NCBI GenBank assembly: GCA_037893225.1
Contig: JAZGUH010000368.1
Location: 186,001-250,000 of the forward strand
Direction of reading: 5' to 3'
Source: Hippasteria phrygiana
Taxonomy: Eukaryota > Echinodermata > Asteroidea > Valvatida > Goniasteridae
DNA: 64,000 bases
Shown here: in pieces, positions 34,183 through 47,178 of the stretch
Layout of the letters: each line of letters opens with the position of its first letter
How positions within the stretch are numbered: the first letter of the stretch is position 1
Notes under the pieces: generated by a model
Database searches by the model: none
Told to the model about the DNA's origin: nothing
What the model saw: only the letters and a program-made list of their open reading frames with translations
Translations under genes and position numbers: made by a program

Positions 34183-35140
34183 CTATGGGTAAGAATATCA
34201 ATGAGAATATTATCTACTTTTAGAACTGTAAGGTTTTCACAAACCTTACAGAGAGACACATACATGTATAGGCCTAAACTGCTGTGGGAGAAATGTTTCA
34301 ATTTGTTGCAGGAGCCCTAACTCTCTTTTCACAGAATGTTCTGCCCCAACATTTCATATGCATTATCTTGACATGGCCATATACCCGTTGGCTACTAGGT
34401 TTAATTTCTTGAAATGTCACTCGAAATGGTGAAAATCTACAAAAATATCGCTTTACCACAGCTTTCACCACTCCAAAGATTGACATCGTTTGTTGTCGAC
34501 CGAGGGCGCCTTAACACCATTGACCAGTGGCCACTCCTTTGGATTTTTCCCAAGATCTTGGGAATTTTGGGTGGGGAAAATATGGATTGCACATGCGCAA
34601 AGCGCTTATTCCAGTGCTCTGTAATAAATGCATTTGTAACAGTTGCAGCAGACAGTAACCATGCGTTTAAAGAACTCCGCGAATGTCCAATCTTCTGAGA
34701 GAAGCTCAACAGATCATCACATGCAGTCCTGTCACGAATGAGGCGATGTATTGCCATCGGCGGCCGCCAGGTGGAGAGCTACCGCTTTTAACTGGTATTA
34801 AGTACGAAAATCGGCTCGGCCAGAAATTGCCTCTCTTTTTCAGCAGTCTATTTCAGGGGCAAACAGTTCTGTAAACATAGACTAATGGCATTTAACATAA
34901 ATCCCATCACTTCTATTTTGTATTGGTGTAAAGCTTTTTCGAAAAGCGTATTTCTTAAAGGAATTATTAAACTTTAAAAGTACCAAGATTATTATTTTTA
35001 CATTTACACCCTGTTTAAAAGCAAGTCTGGAAGGGCAAGGAATCTTTTTACAATTTACGATAAGAAAGATAAGTTTTGAAAAAGTAAAAAGGAAAATAAT
35101 TTTCTCTCCACAACACACTGGAAGAATTAAAATTTGATTA
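34183..35140. other. NARS1 intron c-d: no gene seen
   Basis: Intronic DNA between exon d and a MITE. A short GC-richer patch (34490-34800) gives open frames of up to 106 codons on both strands, but none resembles a known protein and no exon-like boundaries with NARS1 phase occur. Confidence 0.5.
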
Positions 35141-35696
35141 TAAAGGCTGGTTTATAGTCGGTCGCGCGATGGTCGCCGCGACTAAAAATTGACGCGCGAT
35201 CCTCCCACGCAGGGTTTATAGTTGACGCGGAAGCACCAGCGACTAGTCGCTGAAAGACGCTAGCGACGTCGCTGCAGAGTTCAATCAATTGAACTTTGAC
35301 ATGGTCGCTGACCTCACTTTTTTCAATGGGCCAATAGAATTGCCTGATCGGTAAGAAACGATAAATATGCAAATATGGCACACGGCATAAATAATAAATA
35401 TCACTATCAATAAACAGCGACAACGTCCTATATTTTATGTATACGTCTTAATATATATTGTTTTCAAAACAGCTGGGACAGACATTAATTACACATAAAA
35501 AAAACTTCTAAATCCGATAATCATCGCAGCTAAAATAATTTTACGTTCAGCAGTGGCGATGCGTTGATCGTCACACGTCGCATTCGAATTCCAGACGCGC
35601 TGCCGACGACTATAAACTGCACAAAAAAGGCATAGCGTCCAGCGACCATCAGCGTCGGACGATTTTCATCGCGCGACCGACTATAAACCGGCCTTA
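35141..35696 (+). mobile_element. 556-bp MITE, PIF/Harbinger-like
   Basis: Inverted termini: GGTTTATAGTCGGTCGCGCG at the left and the complement at the right, extending outward to TAAAGGC / GGCCTTA. Flanked by TTA at 35138-35140 and 35697-35699. A 3-bp TTA duplication is characteristic of PIF/Harbinger elements. Internal CGCGAC/GTCGCG words are repeated. There is no transposase frame. It ends 42 bp from the NARS1 exon c donor. Confidence 0.8.
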
Positions 35697-35738
35697 TTAA
35701 GCACAATGTTTGGAATGTGTTTTGTCTCCTATACTTAC

Positions 35739-35809
35739 CAGCTTGTCATTAAGTACACATTGGATCATCCCAGTTCCGTCTCTCAACACAATAAACATCA
35801 GATTCTTGC
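35739..35809 (-). CDS. NARS1: NARS1 exon c (OB fold)
   Basis: Minus-strand exon of 71 bp. It follows a pyrimidine-rich acceptor (TTTTTCTTTTGAAG) and ends at CTG|GTAAGT. It begins with two bases completing a glycine split with exon b, then 23 codons reading KNLMFIVLRDGTGMIQ and CVLNDKL. FIVLRDGTG is the typical second OB-fold strand and turn of NARS1. Phase agrees with both neighbours, and both splice sites are close to consensus, so the exon looks functional. The 1.56-kb intron to exon d contains a 556-bp Harbinger-like MITE that ends only 42 bp from this exon's donor. Confidence 0.93.
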
Positions 35810-36132
35810 CTTCAAAAGAAAAACAATCCCTAACGGTAGTATACGGTACAATGAAAATGTTGCACTTCCGTGGCCAATGTGGTCATTTTTGTATCATGCA
35901 ATTACAAATTGCATGCAACAGTGTTTAATACATTCACGTTTAATAAAGTTTTTTTATACTGTCGTTGCTATGGAATTAAACAATCAGAATCAACAATTCA
36001 AGCTTGCTTGGGAATTATTCGGATCAGCAATTATTCGATCTTGAATCCCCCAACAGTTTCATTAAGACATCTGACACACATCTGACATTCCGTCAAAACT
36101 CCAAATCGTGACTGAATTGCATAGGTTTTTAC

Positions 36133-36211
36133 CTTGCCTGCACAGACGATGGACCCATCCTCGAACGTTCACTCGTTGGTCACGGTTGGCGGTACCCTCT
36201 TTGACAAGAAT
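36133..36211 (-). CDS. NARS1: NARS1 exon b (start of OB-fold anticodon-binding domain)
   Basis: Minus-strand exon of 79 bp. The acceptor is TTTAG before ATTCTT and the donor is CAAG|GTAAAA. It encodes 26 codons plus one base; the last G joins GC of the next exon to make glycine. The peptide contains QRVNVRGWVHRLCRQG, the conserved first strand of the OB fold in eukaryotic asparaginyl- and aspartyl-tRNA synthetases (human NARS1 has a nearly identical GWVHRLRRQG). This domain recognises the anticodon of tRNA(Asn). Exon c lies only 323 bp downstream, while the upstream intron is 22.1 kb and contains the second repeat array. Confidence 0.93.
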
Positions 36212-36288
36212 CTAAATTTGAATCAAGATTTGTAGGACTTAGCCTATCTTTCCTGACAAATTGATAAAGGTTAGGGGGGCCTTTTGTC

Positions 36289-36432
36289 CAGTGGCGTAAC
36301 TGGGTGAAATTTCTGGGGGAGCCTGGGAGTGCACACATTTTGTTTTCGTTTCAAGGGGGAACTGAAAGTACATTAAGTGTAGCCTGTATAATTTTGTGTA
36401 CATTTCATCCCCCCCGCGTAGTTACACCACTG
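36289..36432 (+). mobile_element. 144-bp hAT-like MITE
   Basis: The ends CAGTGGCGTAACTGGG and the complement of CAGTGGTGTAACTACGCG form an inverted pair. Flanks CTTTTGTC (36281-36288) and CCTTTGTC (36433-36440) are an 8-bp target duplication with one mismatch. The CAGTG terminus and 8-bp duplication fit hAT elements. Confidence 0.75.
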
Positions 36433-36492
36433 CCTTTGTCCCTTTATCGTTCTCATTCCATCTGTACTAGCACGTTTCCAGACTTGACAGTT

Positions 36493-36670
36493 ATATCGGC
36501 CGTGCGAAGCACGCTGATATATTGTGATCGTCCGATTTCTATATATCAGCCGTGCGAAGCACGCTGATATATTATATTCCGATTTCTTTCTTTCTTTACC
36601 TTAGTCGTCGGAACGATTAAGGTACTGTATTTGAGCCGTTTCTTCTTATCAGCCGGTGCAACCGGCTGAT
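36493..36670. repeat. Cluster of three hairpins (CGTGCGAAGCACG and ATCAGCCGGT)
   Basis: Two 28-bp hairpins 50 bp apart (36493-36520 and 36543-36570) have the core CGTGC, loop GAA, GCACG flanked by ATATC-G / CTGATAT. A third (36648-36670) is perfect: ATCAGCCGGT, loop GCA, ACCGGCTGAT. ACCGGCTGATAT recurs at 54775-54786 before the hairpin-CTAG end of the GGTCA-type family, so these probably belong to ends of that family. Confidence 0.55.
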
Positions 36671-36796
36671 ATACTGTTGTCCTGATGTATCTTCTTTCTC
36701 ACGATGAGCCTTAAAATGCTATATGCCAAAACGCTTCAGCCAATTGCCACCAAACTTGGCCATATGGACAAATGACCCATAAGCTTCATTATTATT
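36671..36796 (+). mobile_element. GGTCA-family 5' fragment interrupted by the second array
   Basis: Reads TCTTCTTTCTCACGATGAGC, then AAACGCTTCAGCCAATTGCC and AAACTTGGCCATATGGACAA, ATGACCC, AAGCTTCAT. It matches the first 150 bp of the related element starting at 54820. It stops at AAGCTTCAT just before the mini inverted units. The family sequence resumes at 54288 after the array and a SINE. Confidence 0.6.
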
Positions 36797-36981
36797 GGCT
36801 GTTTCGAAAGTTTTTCGAAACAGCCCTTGTTTTCGTTAAGATTTTTTTTTTTTTCTTTTTTGGCTGTTTCGAAAGTTTTTCGAAACAGCCCTTGTTTTCG
36901 TTAAGATTTTTTTTTTTTTCTTTTTTTTTTTTTTTTGGCTGTTTCGAAATTTTTTCGAAACAGCCCTTGTTTTCGTTAAGA
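36797..36981 (+). repeat. Three tandem mini inverted units
   Basis: Copies from 36797, 36862 and 36937. Each is GGCTGTTTCGAAA, a 3-nt loop (GTT or TTT), TTTCGAAACAGCC, then CTTGTTTTCGTTAAGA and a T/C tract. They head the second array. Confidence 0.75.
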
Positions 36982-39667
36982 TTTTTTTTTTTTTCTTGTT
37001 TTTTTTTTTTTTTTTTTTTTCTTCTTTTTCAGACTTTTGCCCATAGCATTTGTACACGTTTTCTTTCTGCCAGGCACTTTGGCTACTTTTATGCAGCCGA
37101 TTGCTTTTAAACTTAACAGACACTTAGACCAACTGCTCAGGATGCATGCCGATCTTTTACGTCATGATGACGTCATCACGTGATTTTTTATGAATTTTTG
37201 AATTTTGAAAATCGTAACATTCATTAAATTATATCTAGCGAACAAAACAAGATATTTTCAAAATTCTTTTTCTTATAGCTTTGGTATGTCTCAAAGATAT
37301 GCCCTAAATTGCGAAAATTGTGTGACGTCATGATGACGTCATCAAAAATGTGTTTTTTTGTTAACGCATGTAAGGGTCAATCCGATTACAAAAATGTATA
37401 CATTGAATTTTCCTGTACCTAATTCCAAAATTTCATGATCGTGGCTCACTCAAGTATGAAATAGGAGCCATTTCAAAATTTAGACCAAATTCAATATAAC
37501 ACAAAGGAATTCTGGGAAGGGCGATAACCATGGGTATTTTGTGCTTGCTGTTTATAAAAGGGGTTGATTTCTAGTCTTTTTTCAAGTCGCTAAATTTTTG
37601 AAGTATTAAAATCGTAACATTCTTTTCAATATATCTAGCGAACAAAACAAGATATTTTCAAAATTATTTTTGTTACAGCTTTGGTATGTCTCAAAGATAT
37701 GCCATAAAAAGCGAAAATTGTGTGACGTCATGATGACGTCATCAACAAATCTTTTTTTTTAAACGCATGTAAGGGTCAATCCGATTACAAAAATGTATTC
37801 GTTGAATTTTCCTGTACCTAATTCCAAAATTTGATGATCGTGGCTCACTCAAGTATGAAATAGGAGCCATTTCAAAATTTAGACCAAATTCAATATAACA
37901 CAAAGGAATTCTGGGAAGGGCTGATAACCATGGGTATTTTGTGCTTGCTGTTTATAAAAGGGGTTGATTTCTAGTCTTTTTTCAAGTCGCTAAATTTTTG
38001 AAGTTTTAGAATCGTAACAGTCTTTTCAATATATCTAGCGAACAAAACAAGATATTTTCAAAATTCTTTTTGTTATAGGTTTGGTATGTCTCAAAGATAT
38101 GCCATAAAAAGCGCAAATTGTGTGACGTCATGATGACGTCATAAAAAAAATTCTTTTTTCAAGTCGCTAGAATATTGCACATAGCATTTGTAAACGTTTT
38201 CTTTCTTACCGGCCACTTTGGCTACTTTTAAACTTGGCAGACACTTACCCCAACTGCTCACAATGTGTGCCGAACTTTTACGTCCTGATGACGTCATCAC
38301 ATGTCACGTGACGTCATCTTAAAGGGGCATTTTTCGAAGCCATATATCTACAAAAGTACAAGTCCGATTCAGTTGGAACGTAAGGTATGCCACCTGGTGT
38401 TATAGATGAAAATTGACATGACGTTATGATCAAGTCATAACATGTCACGTGGTGTCATCTTAAAGGGGCACTCGCTAGATTATTGCCTATAGCATTTGTA
38501 CACGTTTTCTTTCTTACCGGCACTTTGGGTACTTTTAAACTTGGCAGACACTTAGACTAACTGCTCACAATGTGTGCCGAACTTTTACCTCTTGATGACG
38601 TCATGACATGCCACGTGACGTCATCTTAAAGGGGCAGTTTTTGAAGCCATATATCTACAAAAGTACAAATTCGATTAAGTTGAAAAGTAATATCTAGGTA
38701 GCCCAGTAGGTTTATAGCTGAAAATTGACATGACATTATCATAATTGATGTCATCACATGTCACGTGACGTCATCTTAAAGGGGCAGTTTTTGAAGCCAT
38801 ATGTCTACAAAAGCACAAGTCCGATTAAGTTCAAAAGTAATATCTAGGTAGCCCAGTAGGTTTATAGATAAAAATTGAATTGACGTTATGATGACGTCAT
38901 CACATGTCACGTGACGTCATCTTAAAGGGGCACTTTTTGAAGCCATATATAAACAAAATTACAAGTTCGATTAAGTTGAAAAGTAATATCTAGGTAGCCC
39001 AGTAGGTTTATAGCTGAAAATTGACATGACGTTATGATGACTTCATCACATGTCACCTGACGTCATCTTAAAGGGGCAGTTTTTGAAGCCATATATAAAC
39101 AAAAGTACAAGTCCGATTAAGTTCAAAAGTAATATCTAGGTAGCCCAGTAGGTATTTTAAATTAAAAAAATTATGATGTCATGATTACGTCATCACTTGT
39201 TTCGTGTCATTATCTTAAAGGGGCATTTTTCGAAGCCATAAATCTACAAAAGTACAAGTCCGATTTATTTGAAATGTAATATATAGTCGGGTAGGCAAGC
39301 AGGTTCATAGATAAAAATTGACGTGACGTTATGATGACGTCATCACATGTCACGTGACGTTATCTTAAAGGGGCAGTTTTTAAAGCCATACATTGTATAT
39401 CTACAAAAGTACAAGTTTGATTATTTTAAATGTAATATCTAGGTAGGTCAGCAAGTTTACAGATGTAAATTTACATTACGTTATGATGACGTCATCAGAA
39501 GTGACTATTACAAACAACCTAAATTATTTTCAAAGTCTAACATAGAAAACTGGCAGGAGCGCGATTGTTTGACGAAGTTTAATTATTGTATTCCCATTTC
39601 ACATCCAAACTAAAAAAAAAAAAAAACGAAACAGCCCTGTGTTTGTCCACAAACACCGTCCGTCTAG
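36982..39667 (+). mobile_element. H15: Helitron-like unit, CGTCCGT tag
   Basis: T tract with CTTCTTTTTCAG, leader, three B modules (near 37213, 37615 and 38015), two leader-like half modules, then about eight C modules. The tail has the SINE-like piece (about 39537-39580), A run, GAAACAGCCC, hairpin, CGTCCGT and CTAG at 39664-39667. Confidence 0.62.
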
Positions 39668-42019
39668 TTTCTTTTTTTTTTTCTTTTTCAGACTTTTTGC
39701 CCATAGCGTTTGTACACGATTTCTTTCTGCCAGGCACTTTGGCTACTTTTATGCAGCCGATTGCCTTTAAATTTAACAGACACTCAGACCAACTGCTCAG
39801 AATGCATGCCGAACTTTTACGTCATGATGACGTCATCATGTGATTTTTTATGAATTTTTGAATTTTGAAAATCGTAACATTCATTAAATTATATCTAGCG
39901 AACAAAACAAGATATTTTCAAAATTCTTTTTTTTATAGCTTTGGTATGTCTCAAAGATATGCCTTAAAAAGCGAAAATTGTGTGACGTCATGATGACGTC
40001 ATCAAAAATGCTTTTTTTTTTTAACGCATGTAAGGGTCAATCTGATTACAAAAATGTATATATTGAATTTTGCTGTACCCAATTCCAAAATTTCATGATC
40101 GTGGCTCACTCAAGTAAGAAATGACAGCCATTTCAAAATTTAGACCAAATTCAATATAACACAAAGGAATTCTGGGACGGGCTGATAACCATGGCTATTA
40201 TGAGCTTGCTGTTTATAAAAGGGGTTGATTTCTAGTCTTTTTTCAAGTCGCTGAATTTTTGAAGTTTTAAAATCGTAACATTCTTTTCAATATATCTAGC
40301 GAACAAAACAAGATATTTTCAAAATTATTTTTGTTACAGCTTTGGTATGTCTCAAAGATATGCCCTAAATGGCGAAAATTGTGTGACGTCATGATGACGT
40401 CATCAACAAATCTTTTTTTTTAAACGCATGTAAGGGTCAATCCGATTACAAAAATGTATATATTGAATTTTCCTGTACCTAATTCCAAAATTTCATGATC
40501 GTGGCTCACTCAAGTAAGAAATAGGAGCCATTTCAAAATTTAGACCAAATTCAATATAACACAAAGGAATTCTGGGAAGGGCTGATAACCATGGGTATTT
40601 TGTGCTTGCTGTTTATAAAAGGGGTTGATTTCTAGTCTTTTTTCAAGTCGCTAAATTTTTGAAGTTTTAGAATCGTAACAGTCTTTTCAATATATCTAGC
40701 GAACAAAACAAGATATTTTCAAAATTCTTTTTGTTATAGGTTTGGTATGTCTCAAAGATATGCCATAAAAAGCGCAAATTGTGTGACGTCATGATGACGT
40801 CATAAAAAAAATTCTTTTTTCAAGTCGCTAGAATATTGCACATAGCATTTGTAAACGTTTTCTTTCTTACCGGCCACTTTGGCTACTTTTAAACTTGGCA
40901 GACACTTACACCAACTGCTCACAATGTGTGCCGAACTTTTACGTCATGATGACGTCATCACATGTCACGTGACGTCATCTTAAAGGGGCATTTTTTCGAA
41001 GCCATATATCTACAAAAGTACAAGTCCGATTAAGTTGAAACGTAATATCTAGGTATGCCACCGGGTGTTATAAATGAACATTGACATGATGTTATGATGA
41101 CGTCATCACATGTCACGTGACGTCATCTTAAAGGGGCAGTTTTTGAAGCCATATATAAACAAAAGTACAAGTTCGATTAAGTTGAAATGTAATATCCAGG
41201 TAGGTCTGCAGGTTTATGGACGAAAATTGACATGACATTATGATGATGATGTCATCACACGTCACGTGACGTCATCTTAAAGGGGCAGTTTTTGAAGCCA
41301 TAAACAAAAGTACAAGTCCGATTAAGTTGAAAAGTAATATCTAGGTAGCCCAATAGGTTTATAGATGAAAATTGACATGACATTATTATGATGTCATCAC
41401 ATGTCACATGACGTCATCTTAAAGGTGCAGTTTTTGAAGCCATATATAAACAAAAGTACAAGTCCGATTAAGTTCAAAAGTAATATCTAGGTAGCCCAGT
41501 AGGTATTTTAAATAATTTTTTTTATGATGTCATGATTACGTCATCACTTGTTTCGTGTCATTATCTTAAAGGGGCATTTTTCGAAGCCATAAATCTACAA
41601 AAGTACAGGTCCGATTTATTTGAAATGTAATATATAGTCGGGTAGGCAAGCAGGTTTATAGATGAAAATTGACGTGACGTTATGATGACGTCATCACATG
41701 TCACGTGACGTTATCTTAAAGGGGCAGTTTTTAAAGCCATACATTGTATATCTACAAAAGTACAAGTTCGATTATTTTAAATGTAATATCTAGGTAGGTC
41801 AGCAAGTTTACAGATGAAAATGTACATTATGTTATGATGACGTCATCACAAGTGACTATTACAAACAACTTTAATTATTTTCAAAGTCTAACAAAGCAAA
41901 CTGACAGGAGCGCGATTGTTTGACGAAGTTTAATTTATTGTATTCACATTTCACATCCAAACTAAAAAAAAAAAAAAACGAAACAGCCCTGTGTTTGTCC
42001 ACAAACACCGTCCGTCTAG
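39668..42019 (+). mobile_element. H16: Helitron-like unit, CGTCCGT tag
   Basis: Leader, three B modules (near 39864, 40274 and 40674), about seven C modules, SINE-like tail (about 41888-41930), A run, hairpin, CGTCCGT and CTAG at 42016-42019. The C array matches H3 and H8 in order and in most private variants, although those units lie in the other giant intron. Confidence 0.62.
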
Positions 42020-45000
42020 TTTTTTTTTTTTTTCTTTTTCAGACTTTTTGCCCATAGCATTTGTACACGTTTTCTTTCTGCCAGGCACTTTGGCTACTTT
42101 TATGCAGCCGATTGCCTTTAAATTTAACAGACACTTAGACCAACTGCTCAGGATGCATGCCGAACTTTTACGTCATGATGACGTCATCACGTAATTTTTT
42201 ATGAATTTTTGAATTTTGAAAATCGTAACATTCATTAAATTATATCTAGCGAACAAAACAAGATATTTTCAAAATTATTTTTCTTATAGCTTTGGTATGT
42301 CTCAAAGATATGCCTTAAAAAGCGAAAATTGTGTGACGTCATGATGACGTCATCAAAAATTTTTTTTTTTTTAACGCATGTAAGGGTCAATCCGATTACA
42401 AAAATGTATACATTGTATTTTTCTGCACCCAATTCCAAAATTTCATGATCGTGGCTCACTCAAGTAAGAAATGACAGCCATTTCAAAATTTAGACCAAAT
42501 TCAATATAACACAAAGGAATTCTGGGACGGGCTGATAACCATGGCTATTATGAGCTTGCTGTTTATAAAAGGGGTTGATTTCTAGTCTTTTTTCAAGTCG
42601 CTGAATTTTTGAAGTTTTAAAATCGTAACATTCTTTTCAATATATCTAGCGAACAAAACAAGATATTTTCAAAATTATTTTTGTTACAGCTTTGGTATGT
42701 CTCAAAGATATGCCCTAAAATGGCGAAAATTGTGTGACGTCATGATGACGTCATCAACAATATTTTTTTTTTTAAACGCATGTAAGGGTCAATCTGATTA
42801 CAAAAATGTATACATTGTATTTTTCTGTACCCAATTCCAAAATTTCATGATCGTGGCTCACTCAAGTAAGAAATAACAGCCATTTCAAAATTTAGACCAA
42901 ATTCAATATAACACAAAGGAATTCTGGGAAGGGCTGATAACCATGGCTATTATGAGCTTGCTGTTTATAAAAGGGGTTGATTTCTAGTCTTTTTTCAAGT
43001 CGCTGAATTTTTGAAGTATTAAAATCGTAACATTCTTTTCAATATATCTAGCGAACAAAACAAGATATTTTAAAAATTATTTTTGTTATAGCTTTGGTAT
43101 GTCTCAAAGATATGCCCTAAAAGGCGAAAATTGTGTGACGTCATGATGACGTCATGAACAATATTTTTTTTTTTTAACGCATGTAAGGGTCAATCCGATT
43201 ACAAAAATGTATACATTGAATTTTTCTGTACCTAATTCCAAAATTTCATGATCGTGGCTCACTCAAGTAAGAAATAGGAGCCATTTCAAAATTTAGACCA
43301 AATTCAATATAACACAAAGGAATTCTGGGAAGGGCAGATAACCATGGCTTAAATGAGCATGCTGTTTATAAAAAGGGTTGATTTGTAGTCTTTTTTCAAG
43401 TCGCTGAATTGTTAAATTTTTGGAATCGTAACATTCTTTTCAATATATCTAGCGAACAAAACAAGATATTTTCAAAATTCTTTTTGTTATAGCTTTGGTA
43501 TGTCTCAAAGATATGCCCTAAAAAGCGAAAATTGTGTGACGTCATGATGACGTCATAAAAAAAATCTTTTTTCAAGTCGCTAGAATATTGCCCATAGCAT
43601 TTGTAAACGTTTTCTTTCTTACCGGCCACTTTGGCTACTTTTAAACTTGGCAGACACTTACCCCAACTGCTCACAATGTGTGCCGAACCTTTACGTCATG
43701 ATGACGTCATCACATGTCACGTGACGTCATCTGAAAGGGGAATTTTTCGAAGCCATACTTTTACCGAAGTAGAAGTCAGATTAAGTTGAAAAGTAATATC
43801 TAGGTAGCCCAGTAGATTATCTTAAACAATTTTGTGTCAGGAATGCTTGTAGGCCGGCATGTGTTATATATGAAAATTGATGCGACGTTATGGTGACGTC
43901 ATCATATGATTTTATAGTAATTTTTTTACTTTTGAATCTTTAAGCTATAAGGCCTTTCTCATCAACTGAACATGCTAATTTCGAAATTCTTATTGTAATT
44001 CTTTTTGAAATAGGTTTTTTAGGTAAACAAGTTTTACGTTCTGTGATTTGGGAGGATTTAACATAATTTTCAAAAATAGTTGTTGTATTTTGTTCCACTC
44101 AAGTAAATGTTGTCTCAATCGTATTTTGGATTACCTTACTTTTAATTTCCAGTTTATAATTCCCAATGTATTAAAAAAAATGCGTTCTGTGATTTTCTAC
44201 TGCTCAAATAAAGTTTGTTTCAGCCGTCTATTCTTTAAGGTGTGTTGCGTTAATTACTAGTTTTCCGTTTTCAAACACTACATGGGGTATGCTTCGCTCT
44301 CACCCAACGCTCTATGTGTGTGTTTGCCTTAAATTGTTAGTTAAGTTTGGTATACAGTGCTAGGCGCCACCGGACAAAATCCGTGAATGAATTTTTACCA
44401 GTAAACTCGTATGCTGCCCTCTACAGTTCACTAAACACAACCAGAGGAGTATTTTTTTAAGTACTACCGCCCTCTTGCGCTAAAAAGTTGACAGGTTTGT
44501 CAATTGTGGCAGAGAAACTTTTGACCAGTAAGATTATGTCGAACTTTCCTTGCATTTAACTGTACCTCCCTAGGGTGTGTGGAAAATCATATTACAATTG
44601 GAGAATTCAGGACTATTAGGGTTAATAAGACCGTATTTTCTTTCAATTATATACTGTAATAAAAATATACCAGTAAGACTTCATTAAATAACTCTCTTTA
44701 TTCAAAGGTCTTGTTTTCAAAGAATTCTTTTTATTGCTTCCTACGTGCCACAATGTCAACATGCATTTTTATCAAGAACATATCACATAATATTAATAAA
44801 GATTCAAATTTGAGAGGCAAGTTACTCCAATACAAGCCTGAAAACAAAATGTTGAAGAGAAAAAGTTGTGTATTTAACAAGTGCATTCAGTGAAAAGCAC
44901 AGAAACAATCATGCGTCTTATAACATTCTTTCCAAATTCTTATTGTAATTCTTTTTGAAATATGTTTTTTACGTCATAGGTAAACAAGTTTTGCGTTCTG

Positions 45001-47178
45001 TGATTTGGGAGGATTTAACATAATTTTCAAAAATAATTGTTGTATTTTGTTCCACTCAAGTAAATGTTGTCTCAATCGTCTTTTGGATTACCTTACATTT
45101 AATTTCCAGTTTATAATTCCCAATGTATTAAACAAAATGCGTTCTGTGATTTTCTACTGCTCAAATAAAGTTTGTTTCAGCCGTCTATTCTTTAAGGTGT
45201 GTTGCGTTAATTACTGGTTTTCCGTTTTCAAACACTACATGGGGTATGCTTCGCTCTCACCCACCGCTCTATGTGTGTGTTTGCCTTAAATTGTTAGTTA
45301 AGTTTGGTATACAGTGCTAGGCGCCACCGGACAAAATCCGTGAATGAGTTTTTACCAGTAAACTCGTATGCTGCCCTCTACAGTTCACTAAACACAACCA
45401 GAGGAGTATTTTTTTAAGTACTACCGCCCTCTTGCGCTAAAAAGTTGACAGGTTTGTCAATTGTGGCAGAGAAACTTTTGACCAGTAAGATTATGTCGAA
45501 CTTTCCTTGCATTTAACTGTACCTCCCTAGGGTGTGTGGAAAATCATATTACAATTGGAGAATTCAGGACTATTAGGGTTAATAAGACCGTATTTTCTTT
45601 CAATTATATACTGTAATAAAAATATACTAGTAAGACTTCATTAAATAACTCTCTTTATTCAAAGGTCTTGTTTTCAAAGAATTTTTTTTATTGCTTCCTA
45701 CGTGCCACAATGTCAACATGCATTTTTATCAAGAACATATCACATAATATTAATATAGATTCAAATTTGAGAGGCAAGTTACTCCAATACAAGCCTGAAA
45801 ACAAAATGTTGAAGAGAAAAAGTTGTGTATTTAACAAGTGCATTCAGTGAAAAGCACAGAAACAATCAGGCGTCTTATAACATTCTTTTTGAATTACAGA
45901 CATACATGATGACGTCATCACATGCCACGTGACGTCATCTTAAAGGGGCAGTTTTTGAAGCTATATATCTACAAAAGTACAAGTTCGATTAAGTTGAAAA
46001 GTAATATCTAGGTAGCCCAGTAGGTTTATAGCTGAAAATTGACATGACATTATCATGATTGATGTCATCACATGTCACGTGACGTCATCTTAAAGGGGCA
46101 GTTTTGAAGCCATATATCTACAAAAGTACAAATTCGATTAAGTTGAAATGTAATATCCAGGTAGGTCTGCAGGTTCATAGATGAAAATAAACATGACAAT
46201 AGGACGACGTCATCACATGTCACGTGACGTCATCTTAAAGGGGCAGTTTTGGAAGCCATATATCAACAAAAGTACAAGTTCAATTAAGTTGAAACGTAAT
46301 ATCTAGGTAGGCCAGTAGGTTTATAGATGGAAATTGACATGACATTATCATGATGTCATCACATGTCACGTGATGTCATCTTAAAGGGGCATTCGCTAGA
46401 CTATTGCATTTGTACATGTTTTTTTCTTACTGGCACTTTGGGTACTTTTAAAATTGGCAGACACTTAGACCAACTGCTCAGAATGTGTGTCGAACTTTTA
46501 TGTCATGATGACGTCATCACATGTCAACTTGACGTCATCTTAAAAGGGCATTTTTCGTAGCCATACATTGTGTATCTACAAAAGTACAAGTCCGATTAAG
46601 TTGAAACGTAATATCTAAGTATGCTACACGGTGTGTTATAGATGAAAGTTGACATAACGTTATGATGACATCACATGTCACGTGATGTCATCTTAAAGGA
46701 GCATTCGCTAGACTATTGCCCATAGCATTTGTACACTTTTTTCTTATTGGCACTTTGGGTACTTTTCAAATTGGCAGACACTTAGACCAACTGCTCAGAA
46801 TGTGTGTCGAACTTTTACGTCATGATGACATCATCACATGTCACGTGACGTCATCTTAAAGAGGCATTTTTCAAAGCCATATATCTACAAAAGTACAAGT
46901 CCGATTAAGTTCAAACATGTATCTAGGTATGCCACCGGGTGTTATAGGTGAACATTGACTTGACGTTATGAAGTGATCACATGTCACGTGATGTCATTTT
47001 AAAGGAGCATTCGCTACACTATTCCCCATAACATTTGTACTCGATTTCTTTCTTTAAACCAATCCTTCACACATCCAATAACGTTAATTATTGTATAAAC
47101 ATTTGACTAACTAACACAATAAAAAAAACACGAAACAGCCCTGTGTTTGTCCACGGGACAAACACATAACATGTCTAG
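42020..47178 (+). mobile_element. H17: composite Helitron-like unit with D modules, ATAACATGT tag
   Basis: Near-identical to H7 from about 42350 to 47178 (offset 32201-32202), including both D modules and the variant hairpin GTGTTTGTCC, loop ACG, GGACAAACAC. H17 has four B modules where H7 has five, a clean 400-bp difference of the kind produced by unequal exchange. CTAG is at 47175-47178. Confidence 0.62.
43984..45885 (+). repeat. Tandem pair of 957-bp D modules in H17
   Basis: ATTTGGGAGG occurs near 44046 and 45003, again 957 bp apart. Both copies match the H7 pair with only a few substitutions (for example CCCAACGCTC for CCCACCGCTC near 44304). Confidence 0.75.

Noticed and set aside
34437..34757. 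Overlapping 94- and 106-codon frames on opposite strands
   Set aside because: No family resemblance and no splice sites in NARS1 phase; the GC-richer base composition alone can give such frames.
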